Positions 28,628 through 37,588 of a stretch of 64,000 bases of DNA are shown piece by piece. Position numbers and translations under genes: made by a program. The notes under the pieces are model-generated. The model saw only the letters and a program-made list of their open reading frames with translations. It did not search any database and was not told the DNA's origin. The number at the start of each line of letters is the position of its first letter. Within the stretch, counting starts at the first letter, position 1. Where the stretch lies: contig NZ_JDTZ01000003.1 in assembly GCF_000771225.1 (NCBI RefSeq), positions 372,001 to 436,000 on the forward strand, in the 5' to 3' direction. This DNA is from Bifidobacterium pseudolongum subsp. pseudolongum DSM 20099 (GTDB lineage: Bacteria; Actinomycetota; Actinomycetes; Actinomycetales; Bifidobacteriaceae).

Positions 28628-29407
28628 ATGTCCACTCTTGAAATCAAAGACCTGTATGTCTCGGTAGAAACCAAGGAAGGGAGCAAGCAGATCCTGCGCG
28701 GTGTGAACCTGACCGTCAATTCGGGTGAGACACACGCAATCATGGGGCCCAACGGCTCGGGCAAGTCGACGCTCGCCTACACGCTCGCCGGCCACCCCAA
28801 GTACGAGGTGGATTCCGGCCAAGTGCTGCTCGACGGTGAAGACATCCTGCCCATGACACCTGATGAGCGCGCCAAGGCGGGCCTGTTCCTCGCTATGCAG
28901 TACCCGGTCGAGGTGCCGGGCGTCTCGATGACGAACTTCCTGCGCACGGCGAAGACCGAAATCGACGGCAAGGCCCCGGCGATCCGCACCTGGACCAAGG
29001 AGCTCACCGAGGCGATGAAACGCCTCAAGATGGACCCGAAATTCGCCACCCGTTCGGTCAACGAAGGCTTCTCCGGCGGTGAGAAGAAGCGCGCCGAAGT
29101 GCTGCAGCTCGAACTGCTCAAGCCGAAATTCGCGATCCTCGACGAAACCGATTCCGGCTTGGACGTCGATGCGCTGCGCATCGTGTCCGAAGGCGTCAAC
29201 CGCGCCAAGGAAGCGAACGATTTCGGCATCCTCATGGTCACGCACTACACGCGCATCCTCAAATACATCAAGCCTGACATCGTGCATGTGTTCGCCGACG
29301 GCCATTTCGTCAAGACCGGCGGACCGGAGCTTGCGGATGAGCTTGAGGAGCGCGGGTACGACGAATACCTTCCGGAAGGCTCGGACTCCGAGTCGGCCCT
29401 GGCCTGA
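28628..29407 (+). CDS. sufC: Fe-S cluster assembly ATPase SufC
   Basis: ABC-type ATPase that binds SufB and SufD and drives conformational change during cluster assembly; it is not a transporter. The 259-residue protein shows Walker A GPNGSGKSTLAYTLAG, the Q-loop FLAMQYPVEVPGVSM, signature FSGGEKKRAEVLQLE, Walker B FAILDETDSGLDVDAL and the switch His in LMVTHYTR. The DETDSGLD wording with Thr and Asp after Walker B is typical of SufC. GGAGGAG lies just upstream of the start. sufS follows 14 bases later. Confidence 0.97.
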   Translation: MSTLEIKDLYVSVETKEGSKQILRGVNLTVNSGETHAIMGPNGSGKSTLAYTLAGHPKYEVDSGQVLLDGEDILPMTPDERAKAGLFLAMQYPVEVPGVSMTNFLRTAKTEIDGKAPAIRTWTKELTEAMKRLKMDPKFATRSVNEGFSGGEKKRAEVLQLELLKPKFAILDETDSGLDVDALRIVSEGVNRAKEANDFGILMVTHYTRILKYIKPDIVHVFADGHFVKTGGPELADELEERGYDEYLPEGSDSESALA

Positions 29408-29421
29408 CCTTGGAGCGAACG

Positions 29422-30711
29422 ATGGCGGATTTCGAGGCGATTCGACGGCAGTTCCCGATTCTGGGCCAGCAGGTCCATGGGCGCCCGTTGGTGTATTTGG
29501 ATTCGGCGGCCACGGCCCAGAAGCCGCAGGCCGTGATCGATGCGGAAAGCGGATTCTACGAGTCGATCAACGCCGGCGTGCACCGCGGCGCCCATGAGCT
29601 CGCCGCACGCAGCACGGTGGCGTTCGAAGATGCCCGGGCCGCCATGGCCCGTTTCGTTGGCGCTTCGGCCGAAGAGGGGCGTGAAGAGCTTATGGTGACC
29701 GCCGGTGCCACCGCGGGCCTCAATCTGCTGGCCACCGCCTTCGGCTACGCGTCGATGGGCCGCGGTCCGGCGGCCGCACAGCGGTTCGCGCTCGGTCCGG
29801 GTGACGAGATCGTGGTCTCCCAGGCCGAACATCATTCCGTGCTGCTGCCGTTCCAAGAGCTTGCCGCGCGCACTGGTGCCACACTCAAATGGTTCACGCT
29901 CGACGATGAGGGGCGTATCCGCACCGACACCGCCGATGAAGTGATCACCGACCGCACGAAGGTCGTGGCGATGACCCATGTGGGCAATGTGACCGGTGCC
30001 ATCACCGATCTGGCACCCGTCGTGCGCCGTGCCCACGAGGTGGGTGCCATGTTCGTGCTCGACGCCTGTCAATCGGTGCCGCATCTGCCGGTGGATTTCC
30101 ACGCGCTTGACGTCGATTTCGCCGCGTTCAGCGCCCACAAGATGTATGGTCCGACCGGTGCGGGGTTCCTGTACGGGCGCCGTGAGCTGCTCGAAGCACT
30201 GCCACCGGCATGGTTCGGCGGGTCTATGGTCGAACTGGCGTGGATGGACAAACCAGCGCAATACATGGATCCGCCGGCCCGGTTCGAAGCCGGTACACAG
30301 CCGGTGGCGCAGGTCGTGGCCGCGGGTGTGGCCGCCCAGTGGCTGCAGTCCATCGGCATGGACGCCGTCGCCGGACACGAGCACGCCCTGACAAGCGAAC
30401 TGCTGCGGCTCGGGGAGATCCCGGGCGTGCGCATCCTTGGTCCCACAAGCGCCACTGCGCGCATCGGCACAGTGGCGTTCGAAGTCGAGGGCGTGCATCC
30501 GCACGATGTGGGGCAGTACATCGACGCGCAGGGCATCGCGATCCGCGTCGGCCACCATTGCGCGCAGCCCGTGCACCGGCATTTCGGCGTCTATGCGTCG
30601 AATCGTGCATCACTCGGTGTGTACAACACCATGGACGACGTGCATGCGTTGCTCGACGCCGTGGCCGGTGTGCGCCCGTTTTTCGGGGTGGACGGCACGC
30701 GCGCGGAATAG
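29422..30711 (+). CDS. sufS: Cysteine desulfurase SufS
   Basis: A PLP enzyme that removes sulfur from cysteine and passes it, through SufU, to the SufBCD scaffold. The 429-residue protein has LVYLDSAATAQKP at the N-terminus. The PLP lysine is in FSAHKMYGPTGAGFLYG, the histidine stacking on PLP is in SQAEHHSVLLP, and the catalytic Cys is in RVGHHCAQPVH near the C-terminus. All key residues of the class II desulfurases are present. ATG 29422 has GGAG at 29412-29415. An in-frame TTG at 29410 is the reason the frame looks longer. Confidence 0.96.
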   Translation: MADFEAIRRQFPILGQQVHGRPLVYLDSAATAQKPQAVIDAESGFYESINAGVHRGAHELAARSTVAFEDARAAMARFVGASAEEGREELMVTAGATAGLNLLATAFGYASMGRGPAAAQRFALGPGDEIVVSQAEHHSVLLPFQELAARTGATLKWFTLDDEGRIRTDTADEVITDRTKVVAMTHVGNVTGAITDLAPVVRRAHEVGAMFVLDACQSVPHLPVDFHALDVDFAAFSAHKMYGPTGAGFLYGRRELLEALPPAWFGGSMVELAWMDKPAQYMDPPARFEAGTQPVAQVVAAGVAAQWLQSIGMDAVAGHEHALTSELLRLGEIPGVRILGPTSATARIGTVAFEVEGVHPHDVGQYIDAQGIAIRVGHHCAQPVHRHFGVYASNRASLGVYNTMDDVHALLDAVAGVRPFFGVDGTRAE

Positions 30712-30768
30712 TGCGGCGCGGGGCCGGTTGGACACAATGGAACAATGTTGCATGCAGGAAAGGCGGGC

Positions 30769-31311
30769 ATGATGCCAATGGCACAGGACGACGGGTTGGA
30801 ACAGATGTACCAGGAGGTCATCCTCGAAGCCTCGAAGCACCCTTCGGGCCGTGTGGCATTCGCTCCCGACCTCACGGATGAGTCCGCGAGTGCGGGGGAG
30901 AGCACGGTCATGGCCGCCCATGAGGCATGCGCGGCCGGCGAATCCCACCAGTTCAACCCGACATGCGGCGATGAGGCGACAATCCATGTGGACGTGTCCA
31001 GCGATGAACCACACCGCATCGAACGGGTGGTGTGGGACGGCCACGGCTGCTCGATCTCGCAGGCGAGCCTGTCGATCATGGTCGACCTGGTGGAGGGACG
31101 CACCGTGGACGAGGCGATGGATCTGTTCCGCACGTTCCATGCACTGATGGAGTCGCGCGGCGCCGGGCTGGCCGATGACGCCCAAGCGGATGAGCTTGGT
31201 GACGCGATTGTGTTCCAAGGCGTTTCGAAATACCCGATGCGCATCAAATGTGCATTGCTGGGGTGGGAAGGCCTCAAGGATTCGATGGCCAAGGCATTGG
31301 CGCAGGCGTGA
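30769..31311 (+). CDS. sufU: Zinc-dependent sulfurtransferase SufU
   Basis: Accepts persulfide sulfur from SufS. Its zinc site is made by three Cys and one Asp: NPTCGDEATIHVD, DGHGCSISQAS and MRIKCALLGWEG. The 180-residue protein is slightly longer than the usual 145 or so because of an N-terminal extension and an inserted segment before the first Cys (PDLTDESASAGESTVMAAHE). I chose ATG 30769 because AGGAAAGG lies at 30756-30763; ATG 30772 and ATG 30745 are alternatives. Its presence instead of SufE matches Gram-positive Suf systems. Confidence 0.94.
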   Translation: MMPMAQDDGLEQMYQEVILEASKHPSGRVAFAPDLTDESASAGESTVMAAHEACAAGESHQFNPTCGDEATIHVDVSSDEPHRIERVVWDGHGCSISQASLSIMVDLVEGRTVDEAMDLFRTFHALMESRGAGLADDAQADELGDAIVFQGVSKYPMRIKCALLGWEGLKDSMAKALAQA

Positions 31312-31393
31312 CGCCTGCTGTGAACTTCGATAACTCAACCATGTGGGCACGCCATGCACCGGTGCGTCCACGTTACAGGAAATGGGGTGCGCG

Positions 31394-31951
31394 ATGAGCG
31401 ACAATCTGGTGCCCGGGCCGCAGGCGACGATTTTCGATGCGGTGAACAGTGTGGTGAACGACGAGCAGACGGCGCAGGCGATCATGGCCAACCCGTCGTT
31501 GGCGAAGGATGTGGATGCGAACGGCGTGCGCGCCCACGGCCAAGACGACGGCTGTTGCGGCGGACAGGGGTGTGGTTGCCAAGGTGATGGCGAGATTCCA
31601 CTCAAAGCCGTCGATGAGATCGGCCGTGCCACGGCCGCCGATGTGCGTGAGGCCCTCCATCAGGTGATCGACCCGGAGCTCGGCATCGACGTCGTGGATC
31701 TGGGCCTGGTCTATGGCATCGAGATCGATGAGTTGGGACGCGCGATCATCACGATGACGCTGACGACACCGGCATGCCCGCTCACCGATCTCATCGAGGA
31801 CGAATGCGCGAGCACACTGGCCGGCCTTGTCGAGGAATTCCGCATCGATTGGACGTGGACGCCGCGTTGGAGCGTCGAGAAGATCACGCCCGAGGGCCGT
31901 GAACAGCTCGCCGCACTCGGGTTCAACCTCGACTCGATGCCCACGTACTGA
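31394..31951 (+). CDS. sufT: SufT-like metal-sulfur cluster protein (DUF59) with Cys-rich insert
   Basis: An auxiliary factor of the DUF59/PaaD family that helps mature Fe-S proteins. The C-terminal domain has DPELGIDVVDLGLVYGIEI and TTPACPLTDLIED with the conserved Cys. Of its 185 residues, about the first 80 are an extra N-terminal part not seen in short SufT proteins. It includes the tight cluster Cys54-Cys55-x4-Cys60-x-Cys62 (DGCCGGQGCGCQGDG), which looks like a metal site. ATG 31394 follows AGGA/GGGG sequences; an upstream GTG at 31343 is possible. It is the last gene of the suf unit, and its TGA directly abuts the stop of the convergent methyltransferase gene. Confidence 0.9.
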   Translation: MSDNLVPGPQATIFDAVNSVVNDEQTAQAIMANPSLAKDVDANGVRAHGQDDGCCGGQGCGCQGDGEIPLKAVDEIGRATAADVREALHQVIDPELGIDVVDLGLVYGIEIDELGRAIITMTLTTPACPLTDLIEDECASTLAGLVEEFRIDWTWTPRWSVEKITPEGREQLAALGFNLDSMPTY

Positions 31952-32824
31952 TCAGTCCTGCCGCACGCGGGTGCTGTAGAACGCCACGGCGCTCGACGCG
32001 GCCACATTGAGCGAATCGACCCCATGGCTCATGGGGATGCGTACGGTGAGGTCGGACTGGGCGATCGTATGGTGCGACAGCCCGTCTCCTTCGGTGCCGA
32101 AGATGAGCGCAAGCCTGTCGACCGCATCCGGTGCGCCCGCAGGCAGATGCAGCCGGCGCACGAGTTCGTCGAGGCTAATCGAATCGTCGTCGAGCGCCAT
32201 TGCCGCCGTGGTGAAGCCCAGGTCATGGAGTTCCTTGAGCCCCTGCCATGGCCAGTAATGGGTGTCATCACCGCCGATGCGCGTCCATGGCACCTGGAAC
32301 ACGGTGCCCATCGACACGCGCACCGCACGCCGGTACAGCGGGTCAGCGCAGGACGGCGTCACGAGCACCGCGTCCACATCAAGGGCCGCAGCGGAACGCA
32401 TGATGGCACCCACATTGGTGTGGTCCACGATGTTCTCCAACACCGCGATGCGCTTTGCGTGCGCGGTGACCTCGGCCACGGACGGCAACGGCCAGCGGCG
32501 CATCGCGGCGAGCGCGCCACGGTGCAGCCGGTAGCCGGTGAGTTGGCGCAACTGGTCGGGGGAAGCCACGAACACCGGCACGTCGGGCCCCCAATGGGCG
32601 TCGATGAACGCGAACGTGTCCGCCATGCCTTCAAGCCAAGGGCGTTCCACGAGCAGTGACAGCGGTTCGCGGCCTGCGGCGAGCGCCCGGTCGATCACCT
32701 TGGGGGATTCGGCGATGAAGATGCCCTTTTGTGGTTCGAGCCTGTTGCGCAGCTGCAGTTCGGTGAGGTTCGTGTACGCCGCCACGCGTTCGTCGTCAAT
32801 CGAATCGATGTCGATGATCTGCAT
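31952..32824 (-). CDS. TrmH/SpoU-family RNA 2'-O-methyltransferase
   Basis: A 290-residue SAM-dependent methyltransferase with the trefoil-knot SPOUT fold. Family motifs are NVGAIMRSAAALD (motif 1), RVSMGTVFQVPW, LIFGTEGDGL (motif 2) and IPMSHGVDSLNVAASSAV (motif 3). The N-terminal region (LRNRLEPQKGIFIAESPKVI) is the usual RNA-binding segment of the 23S/tRNA group. Which rRNA or tRNA ribose it modifies cannot be told from sequence. The start codon at 32822-32824 has a GGGAGG site upstream. It is followed in the same direction by nothing before the convergent suf end. Confidence 0.92.
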   Translation of the reverse strand: MQIIDIDSIDDERVAAYTNLTELQLRNRLEPQKGIFIAESPKVIDRALAAGREPLSLLVERPWLEGMADTFAFIDAHWGPDVPVFVASPDQLRQLTGYRLHRGALAAMRRWPLPSVAEVTAHAKRIAVLENIVDHTNVGAIMRSAAALDVDAVLVTPSCADPLYRRAVRVSMGTVFQVPWTRIGGDDTHYWPWQGLKELHDLGFTTAAMALDDDSISLDELVRRLHLPAGAPDAVDRLALIFGTEGDGLSHHTIAQSDLTVRIPMSHGVDSLNVAASSAVAFYSTRVRQD

Positions 32825-32878
32825 GATGCATGCCTCCCGGGACCCATGGGTGTGGTTCGAATGCCACGGTTCACCGTA

Positions 32879-33676
32879 TCACGCAAAGCGCCCGAGCGTG
32901 CGTGACAGCAGGCTCAATGCCACTGGGCCTGCTGTGGAGGCGCGCAGGATGTTGGCGCCGAGGATGCAGGCGTCCGCACCCGCCGACGTGAGCGCCTCGA
33001 TCTCTTGGTCGCTGATGCCGCCTTCCGGCCCGACGACGACATAGACGGTGCGCGTTTTGCCGTCGGCGAGGCTGCGCTCCATGAGCGCCTCCACGCGCTG
33101 TTCCACGTCGCTCCATCCCACGGTGGCGTCCTGATGCAGCACGATGACCACATCGCCGTTGACGGCGGCGCGGCGGCATTGTGCCAGCAACTGCTTGCTC
33201 GTCATGCAATCGTGCAATACCGGCATGAACGCACGGCGCGACTGTTCGGTGGCGGCGCGCAGTGTCTGCGTCCATTTGCGGTCGGTGCGCCCCGCCTTGT
33301 AGCGGGCAATCGCACGGTCGGACTGCCAGGGGAACACATCATCCACGCCGATCTGCGTGGCCATGTCGATGGCTTGCTCGTCATGGCCGTTCTTGGCGAG
33401 GGCCTGCACAAGCGCCAACCGTACCGTTGGAGCATCCTCTTGGGTGAATGCCTCGACGAGGACCGTGCCGGCGCGTTCATCGGCCACTGTCGCGTCGATG
33501 CGCAATCCGGCCCCATCCGATATCTGCAGCGCGTCGCCTTCGTGCAGGCGCATGGATTGGATCGCGTGGCGTTTGACGGCATCGGGCAACGCCATCGTCC
33601 ACCCGGAGCGCAGCGCGTCACGGTTCAATGGCGAGTCATCGGTGCTGGAATCCACGATAAACAACGGTTGTGTCAT
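32879..33676 (-). CDS. rsmE: 16S rRNA (uracil-1498-N3)-methyltransferase
   Basis: Methylates U1498 of 16S rRNA in the 30S subunit. It is a 265-residue SPOUT enzyme with an N-terminal PUA-like domain (HAIQSMRLHEGDALQISDGAG). The C-terminal catalytic domain shows LVQALAKNGHDEQAIDMATQ, IGVDDVFPW, AATEQSRRAFMP, VVGPEGGISDQEIEAL and LGANILRASTAGPVAL. These are the classical RsmE motifs. I chose the ATG at 33674-33676; the frame stays open 93 bases further upstream, but that part overlaps the tRNA promoter region. Only 54 bases separate it from the downstream SPOUT gene, so both may share a transcript. Confidence 0.94.
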   Translation of the reverse strand: MTQPLFIVDSSTDDSPLNRDALRSGWTMALPDAVKRHAIQSMRLHEGDALQISDGAGLRIDATVADERAGTVLVEAFTQEDAPTVRLALVQALAKNGHDEQAIDMATQIGVDDVFPWQSDRAIARYKAGRTDRKWTQTLRAATEQSRRAFMPVLHDCMTSKQLLAQCRRAAVNGDVVIVLHQDATVGWSDVEQRVEALMERSLADGKTRTVYVVVGPEGGISDQEIEALTSAGADACILGANILRASTAGPVALSLLSRTLGRFA

Positions 33677-33715
33677 GCCTACAAGGCTACCGTACGGGGC
33701 GCGACACGCCGAGGT

Positions 33716-33744
33716 TTGCGTATTGGCGCGAAAGCCCTTATAGT
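33716..33744 (+). promoter_or_regulatory. Promoter of tRNA-Leu
   Basis: TTGCGT (33716-33721) and TATAGT (33739-33744) are separated by exactly 17 bases, a good sigma-70-type match. The tRNA begins 28 bases after the -10 element. This is the clearest promoter in the window. Confidence 0.75.
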
Positions 33745-33771
33745 TTCTTTCTGTTGCCAAGCAACGCACCT

Positions 33772-33859
33772 GTCCGGGTGGCGGAATGGTAGACGCGCTA
33801 GCTTGAGGTGCTAGTGCCTATTTTATACAGGCGTGCGGGTTCAAGTCCCGCTCCGGACA
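33772..33859 (+). tRNA. tRNA-Leu(GAG)
   Basis: An 88-base class II tRNA. The acceptor stem GTCCGGG pairs with TCCGGAC at the 3' end. The anticodon stem CTAGC/GCTAG encloses TTGAGGT, giving anticodon GAG. A long variable arm (about TGCCTATTTTATACAGGCG) and the T arm GCGGGTTCAAGTCCCGC follow. The discriminator is A and the terminal CCA is not fully encoded (CCG). GAG reads CUC and CUU codons. Confidence 0.95.
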
Positions 33860-33864
33860 CCGGT

Positions 33865-33902
33865 AAGGCCGGTTCGCACATCACATGCGAACCGGCCTTT
33901 TT
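33865..33902 (+). terminator. Terminator after tRNA-Leu
   Basis: AAGGCCGGTTCGCA (33865-33878) pairs perfectly with TGCGAACCGGCCTT (33886-33899), continuing into a TTTTT tract (33898-33902). It is a classical intrinsic terminator. Confidence 0.92.
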
Positions 33903-34071
33903 GCTATCCATGGCCCGGCACCTGCGCGCACGGTATGATGCACGCCGGGGGCGCGCCATGTGTCGAGGAATACGTTGCCCCGCCGCGCTGTTTATCCTAG
34001 CGACGCAATAGCATGGAGCCGGTGCGCCGCACCGCGTTCCAACAGAAGACCGAAGCAAGGAGAAAGCGGGA

Positions 34072-34407
34072 ATGCAGGATTCCGAATGCTTGTTTTGCAA
34101 GATCATCAATTGTGAGATCCCCAGCGAAAAGGTATATGAGGACGCGACCACCTATGCGTTCAAAGACATCAACCCCAAGGCGAAGGTCCATGTGCTGGTG
34201 GTGCCGCGCGACCATTACGCCAATGTGGGCGAGCTCGCAAAAAACAACCCGGCGCTGCTGGCGCACATGGTCGAAGTGGCGCAGCTCATCGCCAACCGCG
34301 AATACGACGGCGCCTACCGTCTGATCTTCAACACAGGCCAGGAAGCCGGCCAGACCGTCTTCCACGTGCATGGGCATGTGCTCACCGGTGAGCCGCTCGA
34401 TGAGTGA
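34072..34407 (+). CDS. HIT-family nucleotide hydrolase/transferase (HinT-like)
   Basis: A 111-residue histidine-triad protein, probably a purine nucleoside phosphoramidase of the HinT branch. The triad is HVHGHV near the C-terminus. [19 protein letters not shown] at the start is typical, with Cys pairs that may bind zinc. [15 protein letters not shown] and [13 protein letters not shown] complete the fold. The upstream AAGGAG near 34056-34061 serves ATG 34072. phoH begins downstream of its stop, in the same direction, and the three genes HIT-phoH-ybeY form a typical actinobacterial group. Confidence 0.93.
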   Translation: MQDSECLFCKIINCEIPSEKVYEDATTYAFKDINPKAKVHVLVVPRDHYANVGELAKNNPALLAHMVEVAQLIANREYDGAYRLIFNTGQEAGQTVFHVHGHVLTGEPLDE

Positions 34408-34484
34408 CGGGTCAGCGGTGGCCCGCATGCAGTCATAGAGGCCAACAGCAACAGCAACCGAACACGCAATACAGAAGAGGTGTG

Positions 34485-35612
34485 GTGGCAACTACAACCA
34501 GAACGGTACGCATTCCCGAACAGCTCGACACCGTGCGGGTCCTGGGGCCCAACGACGAGGTCATCCGCGAGCTCGAACATGCGTTCACGCACATCACGAT
34601 GCACATCCGCGGGCTGGATGTGACGATCAGGTCCACGTCACGTGCAGGGGAGAGCGAGGCGAGCGAAGCCGAAGACATGCTGCACACAATCATCGACGCG
34701 GCCTACCGTGAGCCGATGGATGCGGTGACGGCGCGCCGCATGCTCGACCAGCGTGTGCTATCGAACACGGTGCGCGACGAGGCCCCTGGCCACGGCGCGG
34801 CAACCGACAAGGTGCGCCGGGCGCGCGCCCTGCGCCGCGACGATGCCCGTGACGCGCGCGGCACCTACCGCAAACCGCATACGCCCGGCGTGATCACCTA
34901 TGCCGCCGGGTATCCGGTGCGTCCCAAGACCTTGGGGCAGGCGGGCTATGTGCAGGCGATTGACGAGCACACCATCACGTTCGGCATCGGCCCGGCCGGC
35001 ACCGGCAAGACCTACTTGGCGGTGGCCAAGGCCGTGCGCGCGTTCCAGGAAGGCCAGGTGCGGCGCATCATCCTGACACGTCCCGCCGTGGAAGCGGGAG
35101 AGAACCTCGGATTCCTGCCCGGTTCGCTCAACGAGAAGGTGGACCCGTATCTGCGCCCCCTGTACGACGCCCTGTCCGACATGTTCGGTCCGGAGCGCAT
35201 GCGCGCGCTGCTCGACGACGGCACAATCGAAGTGGCGCCGCTCGCCTACATGCGCGGCCGCACGCTCAACGACGCGTATGTGATCCTCGACGAAGCGCAG
35301 AACACGACCGCGCAGCAGATGAAGATGTTCTTGACGCGATTGGGATTCAACACGAAGATGGTGGTGACCGGCGACATCACCCAGGTCGACTTGGCCGCGC
35401 CCCGGTCGGGACTGGCCACAATCGAACGCGTGCTCCGCGGCATCGACGACATCGCGTTCGTGCATCTGGGCGCCGCGGACGTGGTGCGCCATGCCCTCGT
35501 CGGCCGCATCGTCGACGCCTACGATCGTTACGACGCGGCCCGTGCGGCCCGTGCGGCGCAACGCGCGGCCGGGGCGACAGCGCAGCATGAGGGGAAGGAC
35601 GGCGCGCAATGA
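34485..35612 (+). CDS. PhoH family ATPase
   Basis: A cytoplasmic P-loop ATPase of about 375 residues, related to the helicase-like PhoH proteins; its cellular substrate is unclear, but ybeY linkage suggests RNA metabolism. The N-terminal KH-like half contains [18 protein letters not shown]. The ATPase has Walker [19 protein letters not shown], then [40 protein letters not shown] (Walker B) and [14 protein letters not shown] chose GTG 34485 after AGAAGAGG. The frame is open back to an ATG overlapping the HIT gene, but residues there are Gln-rich and unlike the family. It overlaps ybeY by 4 bases (ATGA). Confidence 0.93.
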   Translation: MATTTRTVRIPEQLDTVRVLGPNDEVIRELEHAFTHITMHIRGLDVTIRSTSRAGESEASEAEDMLHTIIDAAYREPMDAVTARRMLDQRVLSNTVRDEAPGHGAATDKVRRARALRRDDARDARGTYRKPHTPGVITYAAGYPVRPKTLGQAGYVQAIDEHTITFGIGPAGTGKTYLAVAKAVRAFQEGQVRRIILTRPAVEAGENLGFLPGSLNEKVDPYLRPLYDALSDMFGPERMRALLDDGTIEVAPLAYMRGRTLNDAYVILDEAQNTTAQQMKMFLTRLGFNTKMVVTGDITQVDLAAPRSGLATIERVLRGIDDIAFVHLGAADVVRHALVGRIVDAYDRYDAARAARAAQRAAGATAQHEGKDGAQ

Positions 35613-36154
35613 GCGTGGAAGTGACCAATGAGACCGAGTGGATCATCGACCCCAAGGTGTTTTCCGACCTAGGGGTATGGGTGCTCGACCAGATGCGCGT
35701 GAGCACCCAATCAGATCTGGCAATCATGTTCGTAGATCCAGAGCCGATCGCCACGCTGCACGAACGCTGGATGAACCTGCAGGGCCCCACCGACGTGATG
35801 AGCTTCCCGATGGACGAGCTGCGCCCAGGCGACGGCCGCACCGTCGTCGAAGGCGTGCTCGGCGACATCGTGATCTGCCCATGGGTGGCGGCGCAGCAGG
35901 CCGCTGCCGCAGGGCACAGCACCATGGAGGAGATGATGCTGCTCACGATCCACGGCATCCTGCACCTGCTGGGCTACGATCACCGCACGCCGGAGCAGGA
36001 ACGCCAGATGTTCGGGCTCCAGCGCCAGCTGCTGCTCACGTTCTTCGCGCTCCATCAAGGCAACGCATGGGTGGCGCTCGTGCCACAAGACGCCACGGAC
36101 GCGTTGGCCCTCTACGAGCAACGGTATGGCACCGACCGTCAACTGGGCCACTGA
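35609..36154 (+). CDS. ybeY: rRNA maturation endoribonuclease YbeY
   Basis: A zinc-dependent single-strand endoribonuclease for 16S rRNA 3'-end processing and ribosome quality control. The metal motif is [11 protein letters not shown] near residues 115-125 (HGxLHLxGyDH). Upstream lies [15 protein letters not shown], also diagnostic. Its 181 residues include a C-terminal tail (after about 140) longer than in short homologues. The ATG overlaps the phoH stop by 4 bases, so translation is coupled. The following membrane protein starts 12 bases after its stop. Confidence 0.95.
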   Translation: MSVEVTNETEWIIDPKVFSDLGVWVLDQMRVSTQSDLAIMFVDPEPIATLHERWMNLQGPTDVMSFPMDELRPGDGRTVVEGVLGDIVICPWVAAQQAAAAGHSTMEEMMLLTIHGILHLLGYDHRTPEQERQMFGLQRQLLLTFFALHQGNAWVALVPQDATDALALYEQRYGTDRQLGH

Positions 36155-36166
36155 TTGGAAGGAACT

Positions 36167-37588
36167 ATGTCAGAGGAACTGCGCATTATCGCAATCGTGG
36201 CCATGGCGGTCATCGCGGTGTTGTTCGCATGGCTCTCGCTCATGATGGCCGCGCTCGAAAGCGCGGTCTCGCGCGTCACCCGTGCCAATCTCAACAACCT
36301 CATGATCGAGACGCAGACCGACGGTGAACTCACGCCGTTCACGCGCGCCAAGAAGATCAAGCGCATCCACACCGTGCAGCAGCTCATCGTGCACCGGTAC
36401 CCCACGGCGAGCGCATGCGCGTTCTTCCGCATCTCGAGCAATGTGCTGATCGGCGCGATCGTCGTGTGCATCATGTCGTTGCTGCATTACCCGTTCTGGG
36501 CGCAGTTCGTGTCCGGTGTGGGCGCGGCGCTCATCATGGCGGTCGTCTCGGTGCTGATGCGTCCGCGTACGGCAGGCTCGAGCAAACCGCTCGAAATCAT
36601 GCTCAGGCACGCCACGCTCGCCTCGGTGGCGACGCATCTGACGCCGTTCATCCGCAAACGCGACGCGGACGATCTGCAGCACCACCGCCGCGCCTCCGAA
36701 CTGTCCGACGACGAGGAGCTGGAGAAGATCCAGCTCGAGCAGGGCAAGGCGGCGATCGACCGGCTCGTGGAGAGCAACCGGTTCGACCCCGAGGTCTCGC
36801 AGATGCTGCGCAACGTGCTCATGCTCTCCGATACGCTCACGCGCGAGATCATGGTGCCGCGCACCGACATGATCTGCATCGAGCAGGGGGACACGCTTGA
36901 ATCGTTCCTCAGGCTGTGCTCACGCTCCGGTTTCTCCCGTGTGCCGGTCATCGGCAGCGACATCGACGACCTGCTCGGCGTGGCGTATCTCAAGGACGCC
37001 GTGCGCGCGACCGCGTTCAACGCGGATGCGCGCACCCGCGCGATCGAGTCGATCATGCGCAAGCCGATGTATGTGCCGGAATCCAAGCCCGCCGACGACC
37101 TGTTCCACGAGATGCAGCAGACGCGTAACCATGTGGCCATCGTCAGCGACGAATACGGCGGCATCGCCGGCATGGTCACGATCGAGGACGCGATCGAGCA
37201 GATCGTGGGCGAGCTTGACGACGAACACGACCACGCGCAGCACGCGGAACCTGAACAGATTGGTCCGCGCACATGGAGCATGCCCGCGCGCACGCCAATC
37301 ACCGAGCTCGAGGAGATCTTCGAGATCGATCTGGATGAGGACGATGTGGACACCGTGTACGGTCTGCTCACCAAACTGCTCGGCCGTGTGCCGATCGTGG
37401 GCTCGACGGCCACGACGCGCGGACTGCGCCTGACCGCCGTCGATTCCGCCGGCCGGCGCAAAAAGGTCTCCACAATCGTCGTGGAACCCATCAGCGTCGA
37501 GGGCGCTGATGAAACTGGCACTACCGCAACCGAAGACGAACCCGAGACGGGCGACGAAGACAAGGACACCTCCCATGACGAACAATGA
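36167..37588 (+). CDS. CNNM/CBS-domain membrane protein (TlyC/CorC-like)
   Basis: A 473-residue protein once called hemolysin C-like, now linked to magnesium or cobalt transport. The N-terminal CNNM/DUF21 domain has hydrophobic segments around residues 6-28, 90-110 and 112-135. A CBS pair follows (MVPRTDMICIEQGDTLESFL and MRKPMYVPESKPADDLFHEM, with VAIVSDEYGGIAGMVTIEDA). A CorC_HlyC transporter-associated domain lies near the C-terminus, and the tail is acidic. ATG 36167 has GGAAGGA upstream; a TTG at 36155 is in frame. The C-terminus overlaps the start of era by 14 bases, a coupled arrangement frequent in Gram-positive genomes. Confidence 0.93.
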   Translation: MSEELRIIAIVAMAVIAVLFAWLSLMMAALESAVSRVTRANLNNLMIETQTDGELTPFTRAKKIKRIHTVQQLIVHRYPTASACAFFRISSNVLIGAIVVCIMSLLHYPFWAQFVSGVGAALIMAVVSVLMRPRTAGSSKPLEIMLRHATLASVATHLTPFIRKRDADDLQHHRRASELSDDEELEKIQLEQGKAAIDRLVESNRFDPEVSQMLRNVLMLSDTLTREIMVPRTDMICIEQGDTLESFLRLCSRSGFSRVPVIGSDIDDLLGVAYLKDAVRATAFNADARTRAIESIMRKPMYVPESKPADDLFHEMQQTRNHVAIVSDEYGGIAGMVTIEDAIEQIVGELDDEHDHAQHAEPEQIGPRTWSMPARTPITELEEIFEIDLDEDDVDTVYGLLTKLLGRVPIVGSTATTRGLRLTAVDSAGRRKKVSTIVVEPISVEGADETGTTATEDEPETGDEDKDTSHDEQ

